In this document: piece after piece, positions 33,462 to 42,033 of the stretch
Position numbering within the stretch: the first letter of the stretch is position 1
How the letters are laid out: each line of letters opens with the position of its first letter
NCBI RefSeq assembly: GCF_045863935.1
Contig: NZ_BTVP01000019.1
Location: 4,981-68,980 of the forward strand
Direction: 5' to 3'
Source: Parvibaculum sp045863935
Lineage (GTDB): Bacteria; Pseudomonadota; Alphaproteobacteria; Parvibaculales; Parvibaculaceae
DNA length: 64,000 nt
The notes under the pieces: model-generated
Told to the model about the DNA's origin: nothing
Seen by the model: only the letters and a program-made list of their open reading frames with translations
The model's database searches: none
Made by a program: the position numbers and the translations under genes

Positions 33462-35915
33462 TCACTCCGCTGCCCGGGGAAAACCGATTTCGGCCATGGG
33501 CCTGAACTCATGCTTGTGCTTGCCCGAGACGCGCTCGGACCAGGGGTCCACCTGCGCAAATTTCTGCGAGAAGACGAAGCGATCGAACAGGGATCTGCGG
33601 CGCTCGTCATCGTCCATGATCTGGCGGCGGATTTCGTCGTAGCCGATGCGCTTCGCCCATTTGTAGATGCGCTCCAGATAACGCGCCTGTTCACGGTACA
33701 TCTGGACGAGCGCCACGACATGCTCAAGCGCCTCGTCCTCGGTCTTTACGAGGCCGAGTTTCTCGGTTCCCCTGATGTCGAGGCCCGCGGCGCCCGCGAA
33801 TTGGATCTCGTAGCCGGAGTCGACGCAGATGACACCGACATCCTTGCAGGTCGCCTCCGCGCAATTCCTGGGACAGCCGGAGACGGCCATCTTGACCTTG
33901 GCGGGCGTCCACGATCCCCACATGAATTTCTCGATGCGGATCCCAAGACCAGTCGAATCCTGCGTACCGAAGCGGCACCAGTCCGTGCCGACGCAGGTTT
34001 TCACCGTGCGGAGCCCCTTGGCATAGGCGTGGCCGGAGACGAAGCCGGCCTTGCCGAGATCGGCCCAGACGGCCGGCAGGTCTTCCTTGGCTATGCCCAG
34101 CATATCGATGCGCTGGCCGCCCGTGACCTTCACGGCGGGAATGGCGAACTTGTCCACGACATCGGCGATGGCGCGCAGCTCCTTCGCGCTCGTCATGCCG
34201 CCCCACATGCGCGGCACGACGGAATAGGTGCCGTCCTTCTGGATATTGGCGTGGACGCGCTCGTTGATGAAACGCGACTGATAGTCGTCGGCATATTCGT
34301 CCGGCCAGTCGCAGACGAGATAATAGTTGAGCGCCGGGCGACACTTCGCGCAGCCGCAGGAGGTTTTCCATTCGAGTTCCTGCATCACGGCCGGGATGGT
34401 CTTGAGCTCCTTCGCCTTGATGAGACGGCGAACCTCATCGTGACCGAGATCTGTGCAGGCGCATATCGGCTCGACGGCGGCGGGGTTGTAGGTATCGCCC
34501 AGGGTGAGCGCCATCAGTTTTTCGACAAGCCCGGTGCAGGAACCGCAGGAGGCGGACGCCTTGGTGTGGGCGCGCACACCATCGAGCGTCGTCAAATCCT
34601 TCTCCCGGATCGCATTCACGATCGCGCCCTTGCAGACGCCGTTGCAGCCACAGATTTCGCTTGTGTCGGGCAGCGCGGCAACGGCGGCATTAGGGTCCTG
34701 GGAGGCACCGGCAAGCGCGGGCCCGAAGATCAGCGTTTCGCGGCGTTCGGCGATGTTCTCCTTCTCGCGCAGAAGATTGAAGTACCAGCTTCCGTCCTGC
34801 GTATCGCCATAGAGAACGGCGCCGATGACGCGATCTTCCGAGATGACGAGGCGTTTGTAGACGCCGCGCGCGGCATCGCGGAAGACGATGTCCTCCCTGT
34901 CGTCGCCGCTCGCGAAATCGCCCGCCGAAAAGACATCGACGCCCGTCACCTTGAGCTTGGTGCTGGTGACGGACCCCCGGTAGCCCTCGCCTTCCTCTTC
35001 CGCGAGCGTGGCGCCGGCCGCGCGGCACATCTCCCAGATGGGGGCGACGAGGCCGTAGACCTGCCCCCGGTGCTCCACGCATTCGCCCACGGCGAGGATC
35101 GCGGGATCGGAGCTGCGCATGAAGTCGTCGACGACGATGCCGCGGTTGCAGGCGAGCCCGGCGTCGCGGGCGAGCGCGATGTTCGGGCGGATGCCCGCCG
35201 CCATGACGACGAGATCGGCGGACACGAGGCGCCCGTCCTTGAGGCGCACGCCTTCGACATGGCCCGTGCCGGCGATCTCTTCGGTCTGTGCGCCCGTCAG
35301 CACCTCGATGCCGCGCATCTCGAGCTCGCGGCGCAGGAGGAAGCCCGCTGCCTCGTCGAGCTGGCGCTCCATCAGCGTGTCCATGAGATGGATGACCGAG
35401 ACCTGCATGCCAAGGGTGCGAAGGCCATTTGCCGCTTCGAGGCCGAGCAACCCGCCGCCGATCACGACGGCGCGGCCGCCGCCTTCCGCCGTCGCGATCA
35501 TCCGGCGCACATCGGCAATGTCGCGGAAGGCGATGACGCCATCGAGCGCCGCGCCGGGCACGGGAAGGATGAAGGGCAGCGAGCCCGTGGCGATCAGCAG
35601 CCGGTCGTAGGAAGAACGCGCGCCCTTGTCCGTGGCGATGGTCCGCGAGGCGGCGTCGATCGCGATGACTTCCTCACCGCTTCGAAGCGCGATGCCGTTC
35701 TCCTCGTACCACCCTCGCTCATTGATGACGATTTCATCGAAACTCGTTTCTCTGGCGAGGACGGGGGAGAGCATGATGCGGTTGTAGTTCACCTCCGGTT
35801 CGGCGCCGTAGATCTCGATCTCGTAGCGATCCGGTGCGAGAGCGAGCAGCTCTTCGACCGCACGGCAGCCCGCCATGCCGTTTCCGACGACGATGAGTTT
35901 CCGCCTTTTCGTCAT
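33462..35915 (-). CDS. nirB: nitrite reductase (NADH) large subunit
   Basis: An 817-residue flavo-siroheme enzyme that reduces nitrite to ammonium. N-terminal FAD/NAD domain: VVGNGMAGCRAVEELL (7-22) and VVIGGGLLGLEAANGL around 150. A BFD-like [2Fe-2S] region holds CGCNGVCKGAI (about 413-423) and SCGSCTGLVEKL. The siroheme/[4Fe-4S] half shows CVGTDWCRFGTQDS and GCPRNCAEATCKDVGV. The ATG lies two bases after the stop of nrtD's... upstream neighbour ordering is nrtD then nirB (3-base gap). The protein is complete and of normal length. Confidence 0.95.
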   Translation of the reverse strand: MTKRRKLIVVGNGMAGCRAVEELLALAPDRYEIEIYGAEPEVNYNRIMLSPVLARETSFDEIVINERGWYEENGIALRSGEEVIAIDAASRTIATDKGARSSYDRLLIATGSLPFILPVPGAALDGVIAFRDIADVRRMIATAEGGGRAVVIGGGLLGLEAANGLRTLGMQVSVIHLMDTLMERQLDEAAGFLLRRELEMRGIEVLTGAQTEEIAGTGHVEGVRLKDGRLVSADLVVMAAGIRPNIALARDAGLACNRGIVVDDFMRSSDPAILAVGECVEHRGQVYGLVAPIWEMCRAAGATLAEEEGEGYRGSVTSTKLKVTGVDVFSAGDFASGDDREDIVFRDAARGVYKRLVISEDRVIGAVLYGDTQDGSWYFNLLREKENIAERRETLIFGPALAGASQDPNAAVAALPDTSEICGCNGVCKGAIVNAIREKDLTTLDGVRAHTKASASCGSCTGLVEKLMALTLGDTYNPAAVEPICACTDLGHDEVRRLIKAKELKTIPAVMQELEWKTSCGCAKCRPALNYYLVCDWPDEYADDYQSRFINERVHANIQKDGTYSVVPRMWGGMTSAKELRAIADVVDKFAIPAVKVTGGQRIDMLGIAKEDLPAVWADLGKAGFVSGHAYAKGLRTVKTCVGTDWCRFGTQDSTGLGIRIEKFMWGSWTPAKVKMAVSGCPRNCAEATCKDVGVICVDSGYEIQFAGAAGLDIRGTEKLGLVKTEDEALEHVVALVQMYREQARYLERIYKWAKRIGYDEIRRQIMDDDERRRSLFDRFVFSQKFAQVDPWSERVSGKHKHEFRPMAEIGFPRAAE

Positions 35916-35917
35916 GG

Positions 35918-36718
35918 TCAGGCCGCCTTGTCCGTGCGGTTGCGGGTGAGGAAACGCATCACGGCTGAGCGCGCGGCGAGATAGTCCGCGTTCTCGCCGA
36001 GTTCGAGCCGCCGGCGCGGGCGCGGCAGCGCGACGTCGTGAATCTCGCCTATGCCGGCGGCTGGGCCATTGCTCATCATCACGATGCGATCGGAGAGCAG
36101 CACGGCTTCGTCCACGTCATGCGTGATCATGACAACCGTATTGCCGAGGCGGGCGTGAATTTCCATCACGCTGTCCTGGAGCTGCGCGCGGGTGAGCGCG
36201 TCGAGCGCACCGAAGGGTTCGTCGAGAAGCAGTACCTTCGGCTCCATGGCAAGCGCGCGGGCGATGCCGACGCGTTGCTTCATGCCGCCGGAGATTTCCG
36301 ACGGACGCTTTTCGGCCGCATGCGCCATGTTGACGAGGTCGAGCATTTCGCGCGTCCAGCCGTCGCGTTCGGCGGAAGTCTTGCGGCCACCGAAAACCTT
36401 GTCGACCGCGAGACGGACATTGCCGTAAACGGTAAGCCAGGGCAGCAGCGAATGGTTCTGGAAGACCACCGCCCGCTCCGGACCCGGCCCGTCGACCAGC
36501 CTGCCTTCGAGAAAGACGCCGCCGAGCGTCGCCATTTCGAGGCCCGCGACGAGATTGAGCAGCGTGGACTTGCCGCAGCCCGAATGACCGATGACGGAGA
36601 CGAACTCGCCTTCATGGATCGAGAGATCGACATCGCGCAGCGCCTCGAACATGCCCGAGCGCGTGTCGAAGGTCTTGCCGAGCTTGCTGATCCGCAGAAT
36701 CTGATTTCGTTCCGTCAT
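35918..36718 (-). CDS. nrtD: nitrate ABC transporter ATP-binding protein
   Basis: A 266-residue ABC ATPase. Walker A GHSGCGKST (about 44-52), Q-loop VVFQNHSLLPWLTV, signature EISGGMKQRVGIARAL, Walker B KVLLLDEPFGALD and switch VMITHDVDEAV. The NHSLLPWLTVYGNV wording is typical of nitrate/cyanate-type NrtD. It powers the NrtB permease for uptake of nitrate bound by NrtA. It follows nrtB by 6 bases and precedes nirB by 2. It lacks the NrtA-like C-terminal extension of the NrtC subunit. Confidence 0.94.
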   Translation of the reverse strand: MTERNQILRISKLGKTFDTRSGMFEALRDVDLSIHEGEFVSVIGHSGCGKSTLLNLVAGLEMATLGGVFLEGRLVDGPGPERAVVFQNHSLLPWLTVYGNVRLAVDKVFGGRKTSAERDGWTREMLDLVNMAHAAEKRPSEISGGMKQRVGIARALAMEPKVLLLDEPFGALDALTRAQLQDSVMEIHARLGNTVVMITHDVDEAVLLSDRIVMMSNGPAAGIGEIHDVALPRPRRRLELGENADYLAARSAVMRFLTRNRTDKAA

Positions 36719-36724
36719 GGGTCG

Positions 36725-37621
36725 CTACTCCTTCTTGCCGGTGTAGTCGTAGCGGCGGCGGACGAAACCCATGCCCGTTTCGAGCATGATGCCGACGCAG
36801 CCGATGATGACGATGGCGACGATGATCGAGGGGACGGAAAGGTTGTTCCATTCGTCCCAGATGTAGAAGCCGATGCCGATGCCGCCGGTCAGCATTTCGG
36901 CGGCGACGATGACCATCCATGCCGTACCGAGCGAAAGCTGCATGCCGGTCAGCATGTAGGGCAGCGTTGCCGGCACGTAGATCTTCGTCACCATTTCGCG
37001 GCGGTTGAAATTCAGCACGCGCGCGACGTTCAGATAGTCCTGCGGGATCGCTTTCACGCCCGCCGCCGTGTTGAGGATCACGGGCCAGATGCTCGTGATG
37101 AAGATGACGAAGATGGCGGATGGGTCGACCGCTCGGAAGACGAGCAGCCCTATCGGCAGCCAGGCGAGCGGGCTCACCGGGCGCAGGATGGCGATGAGCG
37201 GCATCCAGGCCTGCTCGAACGTCTTGTTCGCGCCGATGAGGAAACCCGCCGGGATGCCGACGGCAAGAGCGAGGAAGAAGCCCGCGAGAACCCGGCCCAG
37301 CGAGTACATGACCTGCCAGGCGATGCCCATGTCGTTCGGCCCGTAGACGTAGAACGGGTCGGAGAAAATCTCGACCGCCTTGTTCCAGACCGCCGGAACA
37401 TCCGGAAAAGCGGGCACGAAGGCCGCCTGCATGATCGTCCAGCCGAGCAGGACGAGCGCAAAGGTGATGGCTGGCAGGAGCACGGGCCGCAAGGCGTTCT
37501 CGAGCCTCGATGGCTCGTGCCGCATCGTTTCGCGCTCCGGCGGAACCGGCTCGTGAGTTTCCCGCATTTCAGCCGGCGATTCCTCCATGGGTTCGACAAT
37601 GGCGAGTGCTGCCGTTTTCAT
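36725..37621 (-). CDS. nrtB: nitrate ABC transporter permease
   Basis: A 298-residue inner-membrane permease. The ATG at 37621 is chosen because GAGGAGG precedes it; the open frame upstream belongs to another gene. A cytoplasmic N-terminus (about 50 residues) is followed by six helices, with the binding-protein-dependent transport motif around LNVARVLNFNRREMVTKIYVPATLPYMLTG (the EAA loop, near residues 190-220). IASIWP-type NrtB wording is seen at FVIFITSIWPVILNTAAGVK. It is the membrane half of the NrtABD nitrate importer. Confidence 0.94.
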   Translation of the reverse strand: MKTAALAIVEPMEESPAEMRETHEPVPPERETMRHEPSRLENALRPVLLPAITFALVLLGWTIMQAAFVPAFPDVPAVWNKAVEIFSDPFYVYGPNDMGIAWQVMYSLGRVLAGFFLALAVGIPAGFLIGANKTFEQAWMPLIAILRPVSPLAWLPIGLLVFRAVDPSAIFVIFITSIWPVILNTAAGVKAIPQDYLNVARVLNFNRREMVTKIYVPATLPYMLTGMQLSLGTAWMVIVAAEMLTGGIGIGFYIWDEWNNLSVPSIIVAIVIIGCVGIMLETGMGFVRRRYDYTGKKE

Positions 37622-37632
37622 CCGCCACCTCC

Positions 37633-39048
37633 TCACGTGTTGAGCTTCGAGAATTCGTCCATCGCGAAGGCGAGGTTCTTCACTTCGAAATCGTCGATGT
37701 AGGAGAGCACCTTCCCCGGATTGAAGACGTCGCCGTTGAAGAAGCGATCCGGGCCCATGGCAATCGGGCTCGTCGCCTCCGCGAGCGTCCATCCTTCGGC
37801 ATGCGTTCCTTCGGTCTTCATGTCGATGGTGGGGACGGGAATGCCGAGCCCTTTCACCGCTTCGCGATAAATGTCCGGCCGGTAGATTTCGCTTGCCGCC
37901 TTGACGACATCGAGAGGCTCTTCGATCTGGCCCCAACGGACCATTTGCGACATGAACCACACCGCATGGCTACGCCAGGGGAAGGTCGCCGCATAGCGAT
38001 AGAAGACGTTGAAATCCGGCATCGGGCGCGGCTCTTCGTCGATCGCGTAGCGGAAGGTGCCAGTCATCGACATCTTCACGACATCGACCGGTGCGTTGAC
38101 ATAAGACTTCCGCGAGATGATCTCGACGACTTCGAGACGATTTTCGGTCTGGTCCATCCACTGCGCCGCCTCGACCAGCGCGCGGATCATCGCCATATGC
38201 GTGTTCGGATTCTTTTCCGCCCAGTCGAGATTGACGCCGACGACCTTCTCCGGATTGTTGTTCCAGATTTCATGGTTGGTGATGAGCGTCTTGCCGATGC
38301 CCGCGATGACGGCGCGCTCGTTCCAGGGCTCGCCGACACAATAGCCGTCGATGTTTTTCGCGGTGAGGTTCGCGACCATCTGGGGCGGCGGAATGACGAT
38401 GAGGCGGACGTCCCTGTCCGGATTGATGCCTGCATCCGCCATCCAGTAGCGGATTTCGTAGTTATGGGTCGAAACCGGGAAGACCATGGCGAAGGTCATG
38501 GCGTTCTTGCCGGCCGTCTTGTCTGCGTCGATCACCTTTTTCAAGGCGCGGGCGGAGAGCGGGCGCTCGGCCATCGCTTCGGGGTCCGCCTCGACCATGC
38601 GGTCGTAGAGTTCGTTCGAGACGGTGATGCCGTTTCCGTTCAAGTCCATCGAGTAGGAGGTGATGGTCGGCTTCTTGATGGCGCCGATGCCGAGGGAGGA
38701 GGCAATCGGCATGCCGGCGAGCATATGCGCCGCGTCGAGCGCGCCGATCGAGACCTTGTCACGGATGTTCGCCCAGGAGGCTTCCTTCGAAATCTGGCTC
38801 TTGATGCCGTGTTTCGCGAAATAGCCCTTTTCATGCGCGATGACGAGCGGCGCGCAATCGGTCAGCGGAATGATGCCGAGCGTGAGGTCCGTCTTTTCGA
38901 GCCCCTCGCTGCCGGCCGCCCAGGCACCACCCGGAACGAGGGCGGTTGCGGCCTTCATCAACGTCGCCGCACCAATCAGCTTTCCGCCCGACTTGAGCAG
39001 GTTGCGGCGGTCGATGGATTTCGGTTCCTTGCCGGTCTTGTCCTTCAT
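37633..39048 (-). CDS. nrtA: nitrate ABC transporter substrate-binding protein, Tat-exported
   Basis: A 471-residue periplasmic nitrate-binding protein. The ATG at 39048 has AAGGAG upstream. The N-terminus SIDRRNLLKSGGKLIGAA is a twin-arginine signal. The mature domain has LTLGIIPLTDCAPLVIAHEKGYF, KQAS-like SKEASWANIRDKVSIGALDAAHMLAGMP and EPWNERAVIAGIGKTLITNHEIW (read in pieces), all typical of NrtA/CmpA proteins. It binds nitrate for NrtBD. Because it is exported, it is not the cytoplasmic nitrate sensor NasS, although the two are homologous. Confidence 0.94.
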   Translation of the reverse strand: MKDKTGKEPKSIDRRNLLKSGGKLIGAATLMKAATALVPGGAWAAGSEGLEKTDLTLGIIPLTDCAPLVIAHEKGYFAKHGIKSQISKEASWANIRDKVSIGALDAAHMLAGMPIASSLGIGAIKKPTITSYSMDLNGNGITVSNELYDRMVEADPEAMAERPLSARALKKVIDADKTAGKNAMTFAMVFPVSTHNYEIRYWMADAGINPDRDVRLIVIPPPQMVANLTAKNIDGYCVGEPWNERAVIAGIGKTLITNHEIWNNNPEKVVGVNLDWAEKNPNTHMAMIRALVEAAQWMDQTENRLEVVEIISRKSYVNAPVDVVKMSMTGTFRYAIDEEPRPMPDFNVFYRYAATFPWRSHAVWFMSQMVRWGQIEEPLDVVKAASEIYRPDIYREAVKGLGIPVPTIDMKTEGTHAEGWTLAEATSPIAMGPDRFFNGDVFNPGKVLSYIDDFEVKNLAFAMDEFSKLNT

Positions 39049-39082
39049 GGCGGACTCCTTACTGGGATTGCGCGGGTGCATG

Positions 39083-40300
39083 TCAGTAGGCGTAGGTCAG
39101 CGAGACCCAGCTCTTGTCGCGGCTTGCGAAACCGCCATCGCCGTCGAAACTTGCGAATTTCAGATTGAGCGAGAGGCTCTTCGTCAGGACGAAGTTCGCC
39201 ACCATGTCGAGCTCGCTGCCGAAATCGGCGCCGCCGCGTTCGGCGGAGAAGTCATGCCAGGTCGCGCCGATGACGAGCTTCTCGATGGCGGGGATGCCGG
39301 CGATCGCGTAGGTCGCACCGACATAGAGATCTTCGAGGCCGGCAGCGGGCGTCGCCAGGAAAGTATCGGCCCAGCCGTTGAAGGCGTGGAGCGTGGCCAG
39401 CGGTGTCGAGAAGCCCGTGACACCGTCGCCCTCCAGCACCTCATATCCCGCCGTCAGCCCGAGAGACGCCCAGGAAAACGCCGCCTCGGCGAGTGCATAG
39501 TCGAGATCGATCGAACGGGGATTGCCGGCGCGGTCATGCTGGCACGCATATTCGCCGTTCAGGGTGACCTTCGTGTTCTCCGCGAGCGTGAAGGGGGCGG
39601 AAACGCGCAAGCCGTACGTTTCTGTCGACAGGACCGGCGCTTCGTTGAGATCGAGCAAATAGGCGTAAGCGCCCAGCGTGACGTTGCCGAAGCCGGTGTA
39701 GTCCGCGTTGAGGAGGTGATTGTCGCCGCGGAACCGGCCCGCCGGGCTGTCCTCGCCGAAGACGCGGTTCACGCGGTTGACATAGGCATAGCCGAGCTCG
39801 AGCCCGTCGATGCTCGAATTGACCACGCGCAGGGCGTCGAAGGTCTGCTCGTTCTGCCGCCAGCCGACATTGCCGACGAAGCGCGCATTGCCGAGGATGA
39901 TACGCTGGCGGCCGAGCGTGACCACCGTGTCCGGCAAGCCGGCATAGGCGATCTGAAGACGGTTCAATTCCGCCGTATCCGCGTCCGCCACCACGGGGTA
40001 GGACGTGCGCCCGTTGATCGTGTCGTTATAGTCTTCCGGCCCGGCATGACCGATGAGGTCGAAGTCCGTCAGAGCCGAGAAGCCGTGGAACGATCCGGTT
40101 TCGTAGCCGAGACGCGCGCGGCCCGTATAGGCATTGGCGTTATTCGCCACGCCGTCCTGTTCGACATGCTCGTAACGCACGCGAAGATCAATAATGGGCT
40201 TTCCGTTCAGGAGGGCATCACCCAGATCTTCTTCCGCCGAAGCGGCACCGCCCGTCGCGGCAAGCAATACAAACGCCGCCCCCAAAGCGGATATCCTCAT
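39083..40300 (-). CDS. outer-membrane beta-barrel porin (alginate-export-like) of the nitrate operon
   Basis: A 405-residue outer-membrane protein: signal peptide (ISALGAAFVLLAATGGAASA), then alternating amphipathic strands such as IIDLRVRYEHVEQDG, GRARLGYETGSF and YVNRVNRVFGEDSPAGRFRG (short excerpts), ending in the aromatic residue TYAY typical of Bam substrates. The pattern resembles the alginate-export family. As the first gene after the NasT-controlled leader it probably gives nitrate passage across the outer membrane, an inference from context. The ATG at 40300 has AGGGG just upstream; a codon 15 bases earlier is possible. Confidence 0.82.
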   Translation of the reverse strand: MRISALGAAFVLLAATGGAASAEEDLGDALLNGKPIIDLRVRYEHVEQDGVANNANAYTGRARLGYETGSFHGFSALTDFDLIGHAGPEDYNDTINGRTSYPVVADADTAELNRLQIAYAGLPDTVVTLGRQRIILGNARFVGNVGWRQNEQTFDALRVVNSSIDGLELGYAYVNRVNRVFGEDSPAGRFRGDNHLLNADYTGFGNVTLGAYAYLLDLNEAPVLSTETYGLRVSAPFTLAENTKVTLNGEYACQHDRAGNPRSIDLDYALAEAAFSWASLGLTAGYEVLEGDGVTGFSTPLATLHAFNGWADTFLATPAAGLEDLYVGATYAIAGIPAIEKLVIGATWHDFSAERGGADFGSELDMVANFVLTKSLSLNLKFASFDGDGGFASRDKSWVSLTYAY

Positions 40301-40356
40301 GCCCCTGGATTCCATTCGTCAGCCACCCTTGCTTTGCGGCAGAGCCGCGCTGAAAC

Positions 40357-40398
40357 AAAAAAAGCGCCTGTCCAGCGATCGCTCGCCGAAACAGACGC
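40357..40398 (-). terminator. intrinsic terminator in the nas operon leader
   Basis: On the minus strand GCGUCUGU (40398-40391) pairs with ACAGGCGC (40371-40364) and is followed by seven U (40363-40357). Its 5' arm overlaps the third ANTAR hairpin (40392-40407), so the two structures are mutually exclusive: the expected terminator half of an antitermination switch. It lies about 57 bases before the porin start. Confidence 0.8.
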
Positions 40399-40456
40399 CA
40401 TTGTCTGGAGTGGGCCGCCATTGACCCGCTATGTCCGCAAGGGCCGCCATTGGCCC
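40392..40456 (-). ncRNA. ANTAR-type antiterminator leader, three hairpins with AAUGGC hexaloops
   Basis: In the minus-strand transcript three stems each close the same six-base loop AAUGGC: GGGCC/GGCCC at 40456-40441, GGGUC/GGCCC (one G-U) at 40427-40412, and CAGAC/GUCUG at 40407-40392. ANTAR proteins recognise tandem stem-loops with hexaloops carrying A at position 1 and G at position 4, exactly as here. The usual element has two hairpins; this one has three. The last overlaps the terminator arm. NasT, encoded just upstream at 40613-41230, is the obvious ligand. Confidence 0.85.
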
Positions 40457-40612
40457 TGTGCGGGGAGCGCTGCCGGTTACCCCCGCGCGCTCACTGTCAT
40501 GAAGGATATGCAAACGCCCCGAGAGCGCAATAGTGTTTTGATTTTAAAGGGTAATTTTTGTTTGCACTGCACAAAAATTCAACCGGATGATTACGATGCG
40601 AACAGGGTTTGC
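40457..40612 (-). promoter_or_regulatory. promoter region of the nas operon
   Basis: AT-rich sequence (around 40530-40575) between nasT and the ANTAR hairpins that must contain the promoter of the porin-nrt-nir-nas operon. I see no clear -24/-12 (sigma-54) GG/GC pair at the right spacing. Confidence 0.4.
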
Positions 40613-41230
40613 CTAGCCCTTGAGCATTCGCGAGATCGAGATGAGGCTGTCGGCGATGTCGAGAATCGACTTTCCCTCCTTCATCGCCGTATTGCGCAGG
40701 AGCTTGTAGGCATCCTCCTCGGAAAGCTTGCGCTGCTCCATGAGAAGGCCCTTGGCGCGCTCCACGATCTTGCGGCTGGCGAGGTCGGACTTCGCCTTGT
40801 CGAGCTCTTCGCGCATCTTCTGGAAGACCTTGAAGCGCAACATCGCAACATCGAGGATCGGCTTTACGCGCTTCGCACTCAAACCGTCCACGATGTAGGC
40901 GCTGACGCCCGCACGAAGCGCTTCTTCGGCAAGCGATGCCTCGCTTTCCTCCACAAACATGACGATCGGGCGAGGTAGGACATCCGACACGCTGCGCATG
41001 TTTTCGAGCGTGTCGCGGTCGGGTGAATCGACATCGACGACGACGACATCGGGCTGGATTTCCTCGATCTTCCGCACGAGGTCGGTCAGCAGTCCCATAC
41101 GAAGAATCTGCGCATCGCCATAGCCCGCGAGCCCGGCCTCGACGACTGCGGCGCGGTCGTCGTTGCTGTCGATGATGAGGATTTTGAGCGGTCTGGCGCT
41201 GTCCACTTTCCGCACCGGTTCCTGTATCAC
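40613..41230 (-). CDS. nasT: ANTAR-domain response regulator/antiterminator
   Basis: A 205-residue protein: receiver-like domain (about 15-130; KILIIDSNDDRAAVVEAGL, VVVDVDSPDRD, VMFVEESEASL) followed by the ANTAR RNA-binding domain (about 145-200; LASRKIVERAKGLLMEQRKLSEEDAYKLLR, shown by the ERAKGLLM and EDAYKLLR elements). NasT binds leader RNA and prevents termination when its partner NasS senses nitrate. The start is GTG. Immediately downstream lies the three-hairpin leader of the nas operon, its likely target. NasS is not encoded beside it or elsewhere in the window, which is unusual. Confidence 0.93.
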   Translation of the reverse strand: MIQEPVRKVDSARPLKILIIDSNDDRAAVVEAGLAGYGDAQILRMGLLTDLVRKIEEIQPDVVVVDVDSPDRDTLENMRSVSDVLPRPIVMFVEESEASLAEEALRAGVSAYIVDGLSAKRVKPILDVAMLRFKVFQKMREELDKAKSDLASRKIVERAKGLLMEQRKLSEEDAYKLLRNTAMKEGKSILDIADSLISISRMLKG

Positions 41231-41309
41231 CTGTTACACAGGAGGCGAGCCGCCAAGATGGCCCGGCAGATCCCGCAGCAAGTTTCATTCCAGACAGCGC
41301 CGGCAGCGC

Positions 41310-41918
41310 TCATACAGAATTTTTCGCAGCCTTCGCCAGGCGCTCGGCGTCGGCGAGATCCTCCTCTGTGTTCACGTTGAAAAAAGCGTCGGGATCCTCG
41401 AAGTGGCAACGCTCCGCGCCAAGATCGTCGAGCGTCCACCAGAGGCTGCGGTATCGGCCGGCCCTAATTCCATCTTCCAGCACAACACGGCAACTCACCG
41501 GCCATATCGCGCAGAGTCCCTGCACCTTTTCCCGCGTGATGGCAACGACCGGCGCGCCGGAGCCCGCCTGCGCAACAAGCCTTTCGACAAGATCAAGCGG
41601 TAGGAAGGGTGTGTCGGCCGGGAAAGTTGCCAGCCAGTCGGGACCACAACTGGCGGCCCAGTCAAGTCCCGCGAGGACGCCGCCGATCGGTCCCGCTTCG
41701 CCGCCGAGCCTGTCGGCCAGTACCGGAAACTCCCGCGCCGCCGTGTCACGATAGAGAGCGCTGGCCTCATCCTTCGCATTGAGAGCGAGCGTCTCGACCT
41801 GCGGACGGACACGTTCAATGACGTGGTCAATCAACGGACGACCACGGAGGAGAACGAGCGGCTTCTCCAGCCCGCCCATTCGCAACGCGTTTCCTCCAGC
41901 GACGATGACACCACGCAT
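41310..41918 (-). CDS. mobA: molybdenum cofactor guanylyltransferase
   Basis: A 202-residue nucleotidyltransferase that attaches GMP to molybdopterin to make the bis-MGD cofactor needed by NasA. Motifs: VIVAGGNALRMGGLEKPLV (4-22, the LxGGxxxRMGxxK GTP loop), GPIGGVLAGLDWA, TFPADTPFLPLDLVERL (metal-binding Asp) and NVNTEEDLADAERL at the end. It precedes nasT by 79 bases on the same strand; its placement couples cofactor supply to nitrate reductase expression. Confidence 0.93.
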   Translation of the reverse strand: MRGVIVAGGNALRMGGLEKPLVLLRGRPLIDHVIERVRPQVETLALNAKDEASALYRDTAAREFPVLADRLGGEAGPIGGVLAGLDWAASCGPDWLATFPADTPFLPLDLVERLVAQAGSGAPVVAITREKVQGLCAIWPVSCRVVLEDGIRAGRYRSLWWTLDDLGAERCHFEDPDAFFNVNTEEDLADAERLAKAAKNSV

Positions 41919-42033
41919 CGGTTTTCCTGAATCGCCCGGACCATGTCCCTCGACAACCCAGTAACACCTATCGCGCCGGGAAGATCAATACAGCTGTCGT
42001 TGCAGGGCAGACCGGGAAACGTCGAAAAGGAAT

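Noticed and set aside
33354..35984. 876-codon plus-strand open frame opposite nirB
   Set aside because: Mirror of nirB codon usage in a GC-rich genome; nirB has full family motifs.
37633..39048. NasS candidate
   Set aside because: The protein has a twin-arginine signal and lies in an nrtABD operon, so it is the periplasmic NrtA.
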